DNA of 39,969 nucleotides, from contig CAJBYM010000126.1 in NCBI GenBank assembly GCA_903959815.1, forward strand, positions 1-39,969, read 5' to 3'. Positions 17,640-26,159 of this stretch are shown piece by piece (position 1 is the first letter of the stretch; the number at the start of each line of letters is the position of its first letter). Below the pieces are notes generated by a model. The model was given only the letters and a program-made list of their open reading frames with translations, made no database searches and was not told where the DNA came from. The DNA comes from Candidatus Omnitrophota bacterium. Lineage in GTDB: Bacteria; Omnitrophota; Gorgyraeia; Zapsychrales; Fredricksoniimonadaceae. The position numbers and the translations under genes are program-made.

Positions 17640-18262
17640 TGTTGAAAGGTAAGTTCATCACGTTCGAAGGGTCTGAAGGTTGTGGCAAGAGCACACAATC
17701 GAAATTCCTTGTGGATCATTTAACCGCGCAGGGTTTTCCGGTGAAACTTTTGCGTGAACCGGGCGGAGTTGTGATCAGTGAAAAGGTGCGTGAGATCCTT
17801 CTTGATAGGAAAAATACGCAGATGAACAAGGAGTGCGAGACACTTTTGTATATGGCCGCACGCGCCCAGCTGGTTGAAGAAGTGCTTATTCCTGAGCTAA
17901 GTCAGGGAACCATCCTTGTTTGTGATCGGTTCCTGGATTCGACCGTTGCCTATCAGGGGTACGGATGCGGCGTGTCTGTTGACACGATCAAGGCGATGGG
18001 TTTGTTCGCGACAAAAGGGATCGTGCCGGACTTGACGTTCTTTTTGGACCTTCCGACCGAAGAGGGTTTGCGTCGTCGCGGGACGGAACGTGACCGCATT
18101 GAACTGCGCTCCATGGAATATCATGAGCGGGTGCGTGCGGGTTACCATCAGATCGCGCAAAGTGAGCCTGAGCGTGTCGTCGTGATCGATGGGCGAAGGA
18201 GCAAAGAAGAGAATTTTATGACGATCCGTACGCATGTTGAAAAATTATTGAAGATCGGATGA
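17636..18262 (+). CDS. tmk: Thymidylate kinase Tmk
   Basis: Phosphorylates dTMP to dTDP using ATP. The P-loop reads FEGSEGCGKSTQ, the substrate motif is VCDRFLDSTVAYQG, and REPGG (here LREPGGVVISE) and the LID segment are present. Length 208 is normal. Start ATG 17636 overlaps the TM2 gene stop. holB and ricT follow, reproducing the order tmk...holB-ricT seen in Bacillus. Confidence 0.95.
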   Translation: MMLKGKFITFEGSEGCGKSTQSKFLVDHLTAQGFPVKLLREPGGVVISEKVREILLDRKNTQMNKECETLLYMAARAQLVEEVLIPELSQGTILVCDRFLDSTVAYQGYGCGVSVDTIKAMGLFATKGIVPDLTFFLDLPTEEGLRRRGTERDRIELRSMEYHERVRAGYHQIAQSEPERVVVIDGRRSKEENFMTIRTHVEKLLKIG

Positions 18263-18266
18263 GGGC

Positions 18267-19220
18267 GTGGGTCCTATTGTTAATAAAGAGATTTTATCCC
18301 AGTTGGTCCAGCTTAAGGTGAGCGGGCGTTTGGCGCATGCATATGTATTTGTGGGGCCCAAAGGTATCGGCAAGTATGAGACGGCAATGGCCCTGGCCCA
18401 GCGGGTCAATTGTTTGAAGAAAAGCATGGATATGGTCGCGTGCGATTGCGCGTCTTGCCATAAGATCGCGGGAGCGAATCATCCGGATATCATGGTCATT
18501 GAAAAGCCCGAGGATAAGACGGGCATCAGCATTGATCAGATCAGGGTGCTCATGCAGCGGCTTGAATACAGGGCGATGGAAGCGTCGGTTAAGTTCGCGG
18601 TCATTAAGAATGCGGAACTGATCCATGAGGCGGCGGCGAATGCGTTCTTAAAAACACTTGAAGAGCCAAGGCCGGGCACGGTATTCATTTTAACTACGGC
18701 TGTGCCGGATGCCCTTTTGTTGACCATCCGTTCGCGTTGTCAGATGGTCCGTTTTCCGGTTATGGCGAACCTTGCACTGGCAGAACTTTTAAAGAGTCAG
18801 CATGAAGTGAATTCAGATGATGCTGTTGTACTCGCTGCATTTGGTCAGGGAAGCCCGGGGCGGGCGCTGGAATTGGGTCAGGACTTTCTGGATCGTCGGT
18901 GTGTTGTGTTGGATGCATTTCTGGGTATGGGGGATACGGAGAATTTCGTAAAAGTCGCGGGTGTTGATCGTGACACAGCGCGCGAGGCTTTGAATATTGT
19001 TCTTATGGCGTGCCGCGATGCCTTATTCATCAAGGCGGGTGGTTTGGATAAGATTGTTAATCGTGATCGTCAGGTTGAGATCCGGCGTTTTGCAGAACGC
19101 CATATGCCAGAGGATCTGGCTTTATATGCGGATCGTGTGTCTGATGCGATCCGTCGTATTGATGGAAATCAGAATGTGAAGGTGGTCCTGACTGTTGTCA
19201 GGGAAATGTTGGTGTCTTGA
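18267..19220 (+). CDS. holB: DNA polymerase III subunit delta' (HolB)
   Basis: Clamp-loader subunit. It has the AAA+ fold of the family: a degenerate P-loop GPKGIGKYE (Lys then Tyr instead of Ser/Thr, as expected for a non-hydrolysing delta'), a zinc module CDCASCHKIAGANHPD, NAFLKTLEEPRPGTVFIL, and the SRC motif IRSRCQMVRF. GTG 18267 is four bases after the tmk stop. Length is 317. A palindromic repeat begins three bases after its stop. Confidence 0.92.
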   Translation: MGPIVNKEILSQLVQLKVSGRLAHAYVFVGPKGIGKYETAMALAQRVNCLKKSMDMVACDCASCHKIAGANHPDIMVIEKPEDKTGISIDQIRVLMQRLEYRAMEASVKFAVIKNAELIHEAAANAFLKTLEEPRPGTVFILTTAVPDALLLTIRSRCQMVRFPVMANLALAELLKSQHEVNSDDAVVLAAFGQGSPGRALELGQDFLDRRCVVLDAFLGMGDTENFVKVAGVDRDTAREALNIVLMACRDALFIKAGGLDKIVNRDRQVEIRRFAERHMPEDLALYADRVSDAIRRIDGNQNVKVVLTVVREMLVS

Positions 19221-19223
19221 TGC

Positions 19224-19252
19224 GTAGGGGGCGATTCATGAATCGCCCCTAC
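19224..19252. repeat. Palindromic repeat, copy 2, after holB
   Basis: Right half TGAATCGCCCCTAC mirrors the left half, which has one extra G (GTAGGGGGCGATTCA). ATCGTA follows, as in copy 1. The element starts three bases after the holB TGA and lies just before the ricT ribosome-binding site. Confidence 0.85.
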
Positions 19253-19273
19253 ATCGTAATAAAGGAGTATTAA

Positions 19274-20098
19274 ATGGGTAAGTTGATCCAAGTCCGCTTG
19301 GGCGAATATCGTCCGGCGATTTATGTGGATGACCGGGATATCGATTGTCGCCGGGGTGATCATGTGATCGTTGAGGTGGATCGCGGCACGGAGTTCGGCC
19401 GCGTCTCTTCACGTTGTGTGCCGAAGTTCGAGTCGGAAAAGAAATTCTTCAGTTCAGGCAAGATCATCCGTAAGACGACCGAAGGTGATATGCGTCAGAT
19501 CGAGCATAACCGGACCAAGGCGAAGGATGCTTTGCATGTGTGCATTTCGAAGATCACGGAACTCAAGCTTGAGATGAACATGCTTTCGTGCGAGTTCGCA
19601 TTCGACGGGTCCAAGGTCATTTTTTATTTTACGGCGGAAGGCCGTGTGGATTTCCGGGATCTGGTCAAGGAGTTGGCCAAGGTATTTCGTGTGCGCATTG
19701 AACTCAAGCAGATCGGCGTGCGCGATCGTGCGAAGATGATCGAGGGATATGGTGTTTGCGGGCAGCATTTGTGCTGTGCTTCCTTCATCAAGGATTTCAG
19801 CCAGTTGTCGATCAAGATGGCCAAAGAGCAGGCACTACCACTCAATCCGTCGAAGATCTCGGGTGTGTGCGGCCGTATCAAATGTTGCATGGCGTATGAA
19901 TACAATGTTTATCGCGAACTGAACAAGGGTCTTCCCAAGATGGGCGGCAAGATCCAGACGCCGGATGGAAAAGGCAAGGTCATAAATCTGGATATTTTAA
20001 AGCGGATGGTTGTTGTGGACCTTGGTGATGGCAAGATCGTTAAAATGAGCATTCCTAAACCCGAAGATGTAAAGAGTGAGCCTGATGTCAAAGAATAA
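19274..20098 (+). CDS. ricT: PSP1-domain protein RicT (YaaT)
   Basis: Iron-sulphur PSP1 protein. In Bacillus, RicT works in the RicAFT complex that modulates RNase Y and RNA maturation. The PSP1 domain is evident (GDHVIVEVDRGTEFGRV, DLVKELAKVFRVRIELKQIGVRDRAKMI). So is the diagnostic double cysteine cluster VCGQHLCCASF and VCGRIKCCMAYE. Start ATG 19274 is preceded by AAAGGAG. It sits between holB and metG as in Firmicutes. RicA and RicF genes are not in the window, so the Bacillus function is only inferred. Confidence 0.92.
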   Translation: MGKLIQVRLGEYRPAIYVDDRDIDCRRGDHVIVEVDRGTEFGRVSSRCVPKFESEKKFFSSGKIIRKTTEGDMRQIEHNRTKAKDALHVCISKITELKLEMNMLSCEFAFDGSKVIFYFTAEGRVDFRDLVKELAKVFRVRIELKQIGVRDRAKMIEGYGVCGQHLCCASFIKDFSQLSIKMAKEQALPLNPSKISGVCGRIKCCMAYEYNVYRELNKGLPKMGGKIQTPDGKGKVINLDILKRMVVVDLGDGKIVKMSIPKPEDVKSEPDVKE

Positions 20099-21593
20099 GT
20101 TTTACGTTACAACACCGATCTATTACGTCAATGATGCCCCGCATATCGGGCATGCCTATACGACGATCCTTGCGGATGTGCTGGCGCGATTTCACCGAGA
20201 GTTGGGTGATGATGTCTTTTTTCTAACAGGCTTAGATGAGCATGGTCAGAAGGTAGAGCAGGCGGCACAGAAGCGGGGTATGGCGCCGCAGGCCCATTGC
20301 GATGATCTGGCGCCACGGTTCCGGGACCTGTGGACCCGTCTTGAGATCAGTCATGATGATTTTATCCGGACGACGGAAAGCCGTCACGTGAAAGTTGTTC
20401 AGGCGATCCTTCAGAGCGTGTATGACAAGGGCGATATTTACCAGAAGGAATATGAGGGTTTATATTCCGTTGCGGAGGAGCGTTTTATAACGGAGAAAGA
20501 AGCCGAGTCAGGCCAGTTCCGTGAAGTGAAGACCATCAAGGAAAAGAATTATTTCTTTAAAATGAGTAAGTATCAAGAGCGTTTGATCAAATATATTGAA
20601 GATCATCCGCAGCTCATTCGTCCCGAACACCGCAAGAATGAGATGCTGGGGTTCTTGCGTCAGCCTTTGGGGGACCTTTGCATTTCGCGTCCGAAGTCGC
20701 GTTTGAGTTGGGGGATCGAGATCCCGTTTGACCGCGATTATGTGACGTATGTCTGGTTCGATGCGCTGATCAATTACATTACAGCACCCGGCTATGGCAC
20801 GGATGAGCAGAAATTCAAGCACTGGTGGCCTGCATCGGTGCAGCTCATTGGCAAGGATATCCTGACCACGCATTGCATTTACTGGACGACCATGCTTTTT
20901 GCACTCGATCTGCCTTTGCCGGAAACGATCTTTGCTCATGGCTGGTGGCTCATCGGTGACAGCAAGATGTCCAAGTCACTGGGCAATGTGATCAAACCGC
21001 TGGATCTGATCGAACAGCATGGCGTTGATGCGGTGCGTTATTATCTTATGGCCGAGATGGTCCTGGGAGCGGACTGCAATTTTACGCCTGAGAACTTTAT
21101 TAAACGTTATAACAGCGATCTTGCCAATGACTTTGGGAATCTTTTGAATCGTGTTTCTGGTTTGATCGGCAAGTATTTTGAAAGTGTTGTGCCGCCTTGC
21201 GTTGAGCCGACGCCGGCGGACCTCGAGATCGTGCGTCAGGGTGAGGCGCTGGGTGTTAAAGTCCAGGCTTTGCTGCAAGAATACAAGGTTGATGCGGCCA
21301 TCAATGAGATCATGAATTTGATCCGTGCCGTTAATAAGTATATGGAAGTCCAGGCACCGTGGAAACTTGCAAAGACGGATCTTCCGTCGGCGGGGCGTGT
21401 GCTTTATGTTGCAACGGAAGCGCTGCGTTTGAGCGCTGTCTTGTTGCGTGCTGTTATGCCACAGAAAGCAGAGCGTGTGCTTGAGATCCTGGGCGCGCAA
21501 GGAACAGGTTTGGCCTGGGGTGGGCTTAAGGCAGGGACAAAGCTTGAGACACATCCTCCGTTATTTCCACGGATCGAAGTCGAGAAACAATAA
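20085..21593 (+). CDS. metG: Methionine--tRNA ligase MetG
   Basis: Class I synthetase charging tRNA-Met. HIGH appears as APHIGHAYTT and KMSKS as DSKMSKSLGN; VTYVWFDALINYITAPG is the family core. The connective peptide (YSVAEERFITEKEAESGQ) lacks the CxxC zinc knuckles of many MetRS, so this is a zinc-free form. The C-terminal dimerisation/tRNA-binding (Trbp111-like) domain is also absent; the protein is 502 residues. The GTG start in the track (20076) adds three residues. ATG 20085 overlaps the ricT end and gives MSKNKFYVTTPIYYVN. Confidence 0.95.
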   Translation: MSKNKFYVTTPIYYVNDAPHIGHAYTTILADVLARFHRELGDDVFFLTGLDEHGQKVEQAAQKRGMAPQAHCDDLAPRFRDLWTRLEISHDDFIRTTESRHVKVVQAILQSVYDKGDIYQKEYEGLYSVAEERFITEKEAESGQFREVKTIKEKNYFFKMSKYQERLIKYIEDHPQLIRPEHRKNEMLGFLRQPLGDLCISRPKSRLSWGIEIPFDRDYVTYVWFDALINYITAPGYGTDEQKFKHWWPASVQLIGKDILTTHCIYWTTMLFALDLPLPETIFAHGWWLIGDSKMSKSLGNVIKPLDLIEQHGVDAVRYYLMAEMVLGADCNFTPENFIKRYNSDLANDFGNLLNRVSGLIGKYFESVVPPCVEPTPADLEIVRQGEALGVKVQALLQEYKVDAAINEIMNLIRAVNKYMEVQAPWKLAKTDLPSAGRVLYVATEALRLSAVLLRAVMPQKAERVLEILGAQGTGLAWGGLKAGTKLETHPPLFPRIEVEKQ

Positions 21594-21605
21594 AGAAGGG
21601 TTGGC

Positions 21606-22703
21606 ATGCCCGTAGAAACCATTCGCTGGTCAGGACATTCGCTGCGCATCATTGATCAGACACAGCTTCCGACGAAGCTTGTTTATCTGGATTGCCATGA
21701 TGTCGATGCGCTCTGGCATGCGATCAAGACGCTTAAAGTTCGTGGAGCTCCCGCGTTAGGGATCGCGGCCGCGTTTGGCGTCATTCTCGGTGTGCAAACA
21801 TTTAAGGGCGGGGATACCGCGGTCTTTATTCGCTTTGTCGGGAAAGTGTGCGACCATCTTGCAACCTCCCGTCCGACGGCGGTGAATCTTTTTCATGCGT
21901 TGACGCAGATGCGCGGCTTGGCCGAGAAGAATCCGCATCTTTCCGTTGATGCCTTGAAGGCAGTTCTTTTTTCCGAGGCTCTGACTATTTATGAGGAGGA
22001 TCTTGCGGTGTGCCGGGCCATGGGGGATCATGGCGCGAAGCTCGTCAAGAATGGTATGACACTTATGACGGTGTGCAATGCCGGCGGCTTGGCCACCGGA
22101 GACTTTGGCACAGCGTTGGGTGTGATGTATGCGGCCCAAGCGGCAGGTAAGAAGTTCAAAGTGTATGCACTGGAGACCCGGCCTCTTTTGCAGGGTGCGC
22201 GCTTAACGGCATGGGAATTGCAGAAGAACAAGATCGATGTGACTCTCATTTGCGATAATATGGCGGCCTCTGTCATGAAGAATAAAGGCGTCGATATGAT
22301 TTTCACAGGGGCTGACCGTATTACGGCCAATGGAGATACGGCCAACAAGATCGGCACATACATGTTGGCGATCCTTGCACGGTATCACAAGGTGCCGTTT
22401 TATGTGGTGGCGCCCAGAACAACGTTTGACCTTAAGATGAAAACAGGAGCGTGTATTCCTATTGAAGAGCGTTCTGCGGATGAGGTCAGGAATTTTGCGG
22501 GACGTCTGACGGCGCCGAAAGATGTGGCTGTTTTTAATCCAGCGTTTGATGTCACCCCTCATGAATTGATCTCAGGGATCGTGACCGAGTACGGGATCAT
22601 CCGTAGGCCCGAAAGAGCGAGCGTAGCGAGTTTGGGCCGGAGTGCCGGTCACAGTCAGACCGGCCGTAAGCCGTATAAAAAGAATATTTTGAAAGTCTTA
22701 TGA
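21606..22703 (+). CDS. mtnA: S-methyl-5-thioribose-1-phosphate isomerase MtnA
   Basis: Aldose-ketose isomerase of the methionine salvage pathway, related to eIF2B. Motifs: VRGAPALGIAAAFGV, MTVCNAGGLATGDFGTALGV with the catalytic Cys, ETRPLLQGARLTAWEL, and FTGADRITANGDTANKIGTY with the catalytic Asp. The normal end FDVTPHELISGIVTEYGIIRR is followed by about 32 extra residues (ERASVASLGRSAGHSQ...). These are encoded by a hairpin-rich repeat, so the tail is probably not functional. No other methionine-salvage gene is nearby. Confidence 0.93.
   Translation: MPVETIRWSGHSLRIIDQTQLPTKLVYLDCHDVDALWHAIKTLKVRGAPALGIAAAFGVILGVQTFKGGDTAVFIRFVGKVCDHLATSRPTAVNLFHALTQMRGLAEKNPHLSVDALKAVLFSEALTIYEEDLAVCRAMGDHGAKLVKNGMTLMTVCNAGGLATGDFGTALGVMYAAQAAGKKFKVYALETRPLLQGARLTAWELQKNKIDVTLICDNMAASVMKNKGVDMIFTGADRITANGDTANKIGTYMLAILARYHKVPFYVVAPRTTFDLKMKTGACIPIEERSADEVRNFAGRLTAPKDVAVFNPAFDVTPHELISGIVTEYGIIRRPERASVASLGRSAGHSQTGRKPYKKNILKVL
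22606..22664. repeat. Hairpin-rich repeat element inside the mtnA 3' end
   Basis: Two adjacent palindromes. GGCCC (22606-22610) pairs with GGGCC (22634-22638) around a GAGCGAGCGTAGCGAG core. GCCGGTC (22644-22650) pairs with GACCGGC (22658-22664) around a 7-base loop. The element is translated as the atypical C-terminal tail of MtnA. Its core resembles the ispD-ispF element. Confidence 0.65.
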
Positions 22704-23608
22704 CAAAACTTTCGCATCTTGGAGAATTTGGACTCATTGAATCGCTCAAGCGCTTCCAGAATCTTTCCCAGCGGGTGGTCAAGGGTATTGGCGACGATGC
22801 TGCGGTCCTGAAGGTTAAGGGTGGGCGGTATTTGCTTTTTACAACAGATATGCTGGTGCAGGATGTGCATTTTTCACTGCGCATGAGCCCTGCATCTGTG
22901 GGTCATAAAGCGCTGGCATGTAATTTGAGTGATATCGCGGCCATGGGCGGAGAGCCGGTATTTGCGGTCGTGTCTTTAGGGGTGCCGGGGAATATCAGCG
23001 CCAGTTATGTCAAGGGCCTTTACGCCGGCATGTGGGCTGTGGCCCGTGCTTTTGGTGTGAGCATTGTAGGCGGGGATACGGTGCGTTCGGATAAAGTGGT
23101 TGTGAACATTGCTCTTTTGGGAGAGGTGGAGAAACGCAAACTGATCCGTCGGCAAGGGGCGCGTACTGGCGATTGGATCTTTGTATCAGGGCCTTTGGGC
23201 GGATCATTTAAGTCGGGCCGGCATTTGAAATTCACGCCGCGTGTTAAGGAAGCACGTTTTCTGGTCGGGAAATTCAAGCCTTCCGCGATGATGGATCTTT
23301 CTGACGGTTTGGCCGGGGATCTGGCGCATATCCTTAAAGCCAGTTGTGTGGGCGCGCTCATCGAAGAAAAACTGATCCCGCGTCATCGTGGTGTTAGCGT
23401 CGATCGGGCCTTGACCGATGGGGAGGACTTCGAATTACTTTTCACAATGCCTTCCGCACGGGCCAAGAAATTGTTAGAATATGAAGGTCCGGAGAAATTC
23501 CGGTTCTATCCGATCGGTGTGGTGCGTCCTCGGCGAGAAGGTTTTTGTATGGTCAGGGCGAATTCTCAAGTGGAGGCGGTTGAAGTCAAGGGCTACCGGC
23601 ATTTTTGA
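22700..23608 (+). CDS. thiL: Thiamine-monophosphate kinase ThiL
   Basis: Final step of thiamine diphosphate synthesis. Family blocks: GEFGLIESLKR, KGIGDDAAVLKV, LLFTTDMLVQDVHFSL, ALACNLSDIAAMGGEPVFAVVSLGVP, GGDTVRSD and MDLSDGLAGDLAHILKAS. Start ATG 22700 overlaps the mtnA stop (ATGA). tsaE and tsaB follow, as in Bacillus (thiL-tsaE-tsaB). Length 302 is normal. Confidence 0.94.
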   Translation: MTKLSHLGEFGLIESLKRFQNLSQRVVKGIGDDAAVLKVKGGRYLLFTTDMLVQDVHFSLRMSPASVGHKALACNLSDIAAMGGEPVFAVVSLGVPGNISASYVKGLYAGMWAVARAFGVSIVGGDTVRSDKVVVNIALLGEVEKRKLIRRQGARTGDWIFVSGPLGGSFKSGRHLKFTPRVKEARFLVGKFKPSAMMDLSDGLAGDLAHILKASCVGALIEEKLIPRHRGVSVDRALTDGEDFELLFTMPSARAKKLLEYEGPEKFRFYPIGVVRPRREGFCMVRANSQVEAVEVKGYRHF

Positions 23609-23609
23609 A

Positions 23610-24071
23610 ATGGCTATGATCCGTCGTGTCACGCATGCATATGAAGAGACCCTGGCATTGGCCGCGAAGTTCGCCAAAGTTTTAAAGCGGGGCGACATGG
23701 TGTGTTTGTTTGGAGATCTTGGCAGCGGCAAGACGGCCTTTGTCAAGGGGATGGCTCAGGGGCTTAACATAGCGCCTGAGCATGTGCATAGCCCGACATT
23801 TACGCTCATGAATATTTATGAAGGCAAGGTGCCGGTTTATCACTTTGATCTTTATCGTATCAGCGTGGCTGATCTTGGCGGTTTGGGCTATGAAGAATTC
23901 TTTTATGGTAACGGGATCACGGTGGTTGAGTGGTCAGAGCGCCTTGAAGAACTATTGCCCAAGGATCATTGGCATGTGACATTAACACATGCGGGAGATG
24001 ATAAGCGTGAGATCAGGGTCACGGTCCAGGGCAAAAGTTTAAAGGCAAGATTAGCGAAGGTTAAACTATGA
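23610..24071 (+). CDS. tsaE: tRNA threonylcarbamoyladenosine biosynthesis ATPase TsaE
   Basis: Small P-loop ATPase needed with TsaB and TsaD for the t6A37 modification of ANN-decoding tRNAs. Walker A is GDLGSGKTAFVKG; SPTFTLMNIYEG, HFDLYRI and VVEWSERLEELLP are diagnostic. The track start at 23481 lies inside thiL. ATG 23610 is one base after the thiL stop and gives the normal 153 residues; ATG 23616 is an alternative. Confidence 0.94.
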   Translation: MAMIRRVTHAYEETLALAAKFAKVLKRGDMVCLFGDLGSGKTAFVKGMAQGLNIAPEHVHSPTFTLMNIYEGKVPVYHFDLYRISVADLGGLGYEEFFYGNGITVVEWSERLEELLPKDHWHVTLTHAGDDKREIRVTVQGKSLKARLAKVKL

Positions 24072-24790
24072 AGATATTGGCGGTTGATACATCCACCAAG
24101 CATTTGAGCCTCGCTGTCAGCGACGGAGACAAGACCATTGCCAGCCGCAATGTTCGTCCGCGCAAGGATCTTTCCATGACCATCACCTTTGATATTGAGC
24201 GCGTCTTGGCCAAGGCCAATGTGCGTTTAACAGATCTGGATGGTTTTGTGGTCGGGCTTGGTCCGGGCTCGTTCACCAGTTTGCGCGTGGGACTTTCCAT
24301 GCTCAAGGCGTTTGTGATGGTGACGATGAAGCCGGTCGTGGGTGTTTCGAGTCTGGATGCTATCGCGATGAATGTGCGCACGTCGCGTGTTCGTAAAGTT
24401 TTACAGGTTTGTGTCATCAATGATGCCCGCCGCGGCATGGTTTACAGTTCGCTGTATGATAAGAAAGACGGCACGCTGGTGCGTCGCCGGGAATATCAAC
24501 TTGAGCCCATCGAAAAAGTCCTTGAAGGCCTGGAAGGCGAGGTTGTCTTCATCGGGGATGCTATTCCCGGGTACCGTGACCGTATTATGGTTACGGCGGA
24601 GAAGTTCACGCCCGTGTTTGAGGTTGAGAAGCATTGGCTGCCCAAGGCCCAGGAGCTTGCACGCATTGGGTATCAGCGACTTCTCAAGGGTGAAGTGGAT
24701 AAGATCGAAACGCTCGCGCCTCTTTATTTGTATCCGGAAGATTGTCAGGTTTCGGGGCATAAGGATGGAAAAGATAAGGGTCATTCATGA
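24068..24790 (+). CDS. tsaB: tRNA threonylcarbamoyladenosine biosynthesis protein TsaB
   Basis: ASKHA-fold partner of TsaD in t6A synthesis. It has the start ILAVDTSTKHLSLAV, the diagnostic GFVVGLGPGSFTSLRVGLSMLKAF, and INDARRGMVYSSLYD. Start ATG 24068 overlaps the tsaE stop (ATGA). tsaD is not in this window. Confidence 0.93.
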   Translation: MKILAVDTSTKHLSLAVSDGDKTIASRNVRPRKDLSMTITFDIERVLAKANVRLTDLDGFVVGLGPGSFTSLRVGLSMLKAFVMVTMKPVVGVSSLDAIAMNVRTSRVRKVLQVCVINDARRGMVYSSLYDKKDGTLVRRREYQLEPIEKVLEGLEGEVVFIGDAIPGYRDRIMVTAEKFTPVFEVEKHWLPKAQELARIGYQRLLKGEVDKIETLAPLYLYPEDCQVSGHKDGKDKGHS

Positions 24791-25962
24791 TATTTTCTTC
24801 GTTGCGTGCACTGCGTGCGCCCAAGCCGCTGGCCTGGGTTGAGATCGACTTAGGTGCTATCCGTCATAATTTTCATCAGATCCAGGCTTTGGCACATGAT
24901 CAACTTGAACCTCAGGCGCGACATCAGGTAGATATCCTCTCTGTCGTAAAAGCAGATTCCTATGGTCATGGCATGGTTGAGGTGGCGAAGGCGATCGCTA
25001 AAGAAGGTGGCAGGTTCTTTGCGGTGTCCAATGCCCAGGAGGCCGTGGCATTGCGTCAGAGCGGATGCAAGCATCGCATCATTCTTTTTGAAACGACCAT
25101 GCCGGATCTCGTTCCACATCTTGTTAAATATAATCTGACCCCGGCTGTTTGCACCCGTGAGTTTGCGCGGGATCTGGATACATGTGCCCGACGGGCCAGA
25201 AAAATTGTCCCTGTGCACGTGAAGATCGATACAGGTATGGGGCGTCTGGGTGTTTGGCATAAGGATGCGGCGCATTTTATCCGCGATATCGCAGGCTTGA
25301 AACATCTGAAGATCGAAGGATTGTTCACACATTTTCCGGTTGCGGATACGGATGAAGCTTTCACCCGTGAGCAAATGCATGATTTTTCTAATGTTGTAGC
25401 GGATCTCATTGAAGATGGCATCGCGTTCACTTATTTGCACGCGGCCAACAGTATGGGGTTGGGTGGATACAGGAACAGATTTTTCAATCTTGTTCGTCCG
25501 GGAGTTTCGCTCTACGGGCTTTATCCTGCCGAAGAAATGCGCCCTATCATTTCACTTAAGCCAGCCATGACCGTTAAGGCTACGGTCCTTTTTGTTAAGA
25601 CCATTCATCGTGGCTCCGGTGTCAGTTACGGGCATACGTTCAAAGCTCTTCAGGATATTCCGGCGGCTGTCATATCGATCGGTTACAGTGACGGGTATCT
25701 GCGTGCGTTCTCTAACAAGGCTTATGTTCTCATTAATGGGGTTCCATGTCCTGTCTTGGGGCGCGTGACCATGGACCAGACCATTGTTGATATTTCGCTC
25801 GCGTTATGTGCGGACAAGGTTAAGATCGGGGATGAAGCTGTGGTGTTAGGACGTCAGGGCAAATCTGTGATCAGTGCAGATGAGCTAGCTCAGTGGGCTG
25901 GCACCATCAACTATGAGATCGTTTGTAATTTGGGTAATCGCTTGTCGCGCAGGTATATTTAA
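24787..25962 (+). CDS. alr: Alanine racemase Alr
   Basis: PLP enzyme making D-alanine for peptidoglycan. The PLP lysine motif is SVVKADSYGHG, the catalytic Tyr is in GVSYGHTF, and VHVKIDTGMGRLG, ISIGYSDGYLR and GRVTMDQTIVDIS are present. Start ATG 24787 overlaps the tsaB stop. The N-terminus carries about 16 extra residues (FSSLRALRAPKPLAW) before the usual WVEIDLGAIRHN. It is the last gene of the long plus-strand train; a terminator follows. Confidence 0.95.
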   Translation: MIFSSLRALRAPKPLAWVEIDLGAIRHNFHQIQALAHDQLEPQARHQVDILSVVKADSYGHGMVEVAKAIAKEGGRFFAVSNAQEAVALRQSGCKHRIILFETTMPDLVPHLVKYNLTPAVCTREFARDLDTCARRARKIVPVHVKIDTGMGRLGVWHKDAAHFIRDIAGLKHLKIEGLFTHFPVADTDEAFTREQMHDFSNVVADLIEDGIAFTYLHAANSMGLGGYRNRFFNLVRPGVSLYGLYPAEEMRPIISLKPAMTVKATVLFVKTIHRGSGVSYGHTFKALQDIPAAVISIGYSDGYLRAFSNKAYVLINGVPCPVLGRVTMDQTIVDISLALCADKVKIGDEAVVLGRQGKSVISADELAQWAGTINYEIVCNLGNRLSRRYI

Positions 25963-26056
25963 TTCTTGTCAAGGTCGCCGGGTATGATTTCTTTTATTTA
26001 GTATATTAAAAGACGCATTAAAGACTCTATTTAACAACAGTTTAGGTTTTTTCAAG

Positions 26057-26095
26057 AAAGCGTTTTCCGGGTATGTGTCCGGGAGGCGCTTTTTT
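26057..26095 (+). terminator. Rho-independent terminator after alr
   Basis: AAAGCGTTTTCCGG (26057-26070) pairs with CCGGGAGGCGCTTT (26079-26092) over 14 bp, including three G-U pairs, with loop GTATGTGT. Six T residues overlap and follow the stem. It ends the gene train that begins at or before lolC/E. Confidence 0.85.
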
Positions 26096-26096
26096 A

Positions 26097-26159
26097 TTGC
26101 TGCGTAGTGTATACTTATTATATGGATCTTTGGTTTTGTCTTGTCTAAAGGAGTAGTAA
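26097..26159 (+). promoter_or_regulatory. Weak candidate promoter and strong ribosome-binding site for the giant exported protein
   Basis: TTGCTG (26097-26102), 16 bases, TATATG (26119-26124) is the best sigma70-like pair I see; neither box is strong. TAAAGGAG lies six bases before ATG 26160 and is a good ribosome-binding site that fixes the start. The upstream part of the 197-base gap (25963-26056) shows nothing recognisable. Confidence 0.3.

Noticed and set aside
18340-18370. HolB as a gamma/tau ATPase
   Set aside because: The P-loop is GKY rather than GKS/T and the gene lies with tmk and ricT, which fits the non-hydrolysing delta' subunit.
20976-21554. 192-residue minus-strand ORF
   Set aside because: It is antisense to metG; rich in His/Arg as expected for a shadow frame.
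25963-26056. Promoter from TTGTCA 25966 with TATGAT 25983
   Set aside because: The spacing is only 11 bases, too short for a sigma70 promoter, and a terminator lies between it and the next gene.
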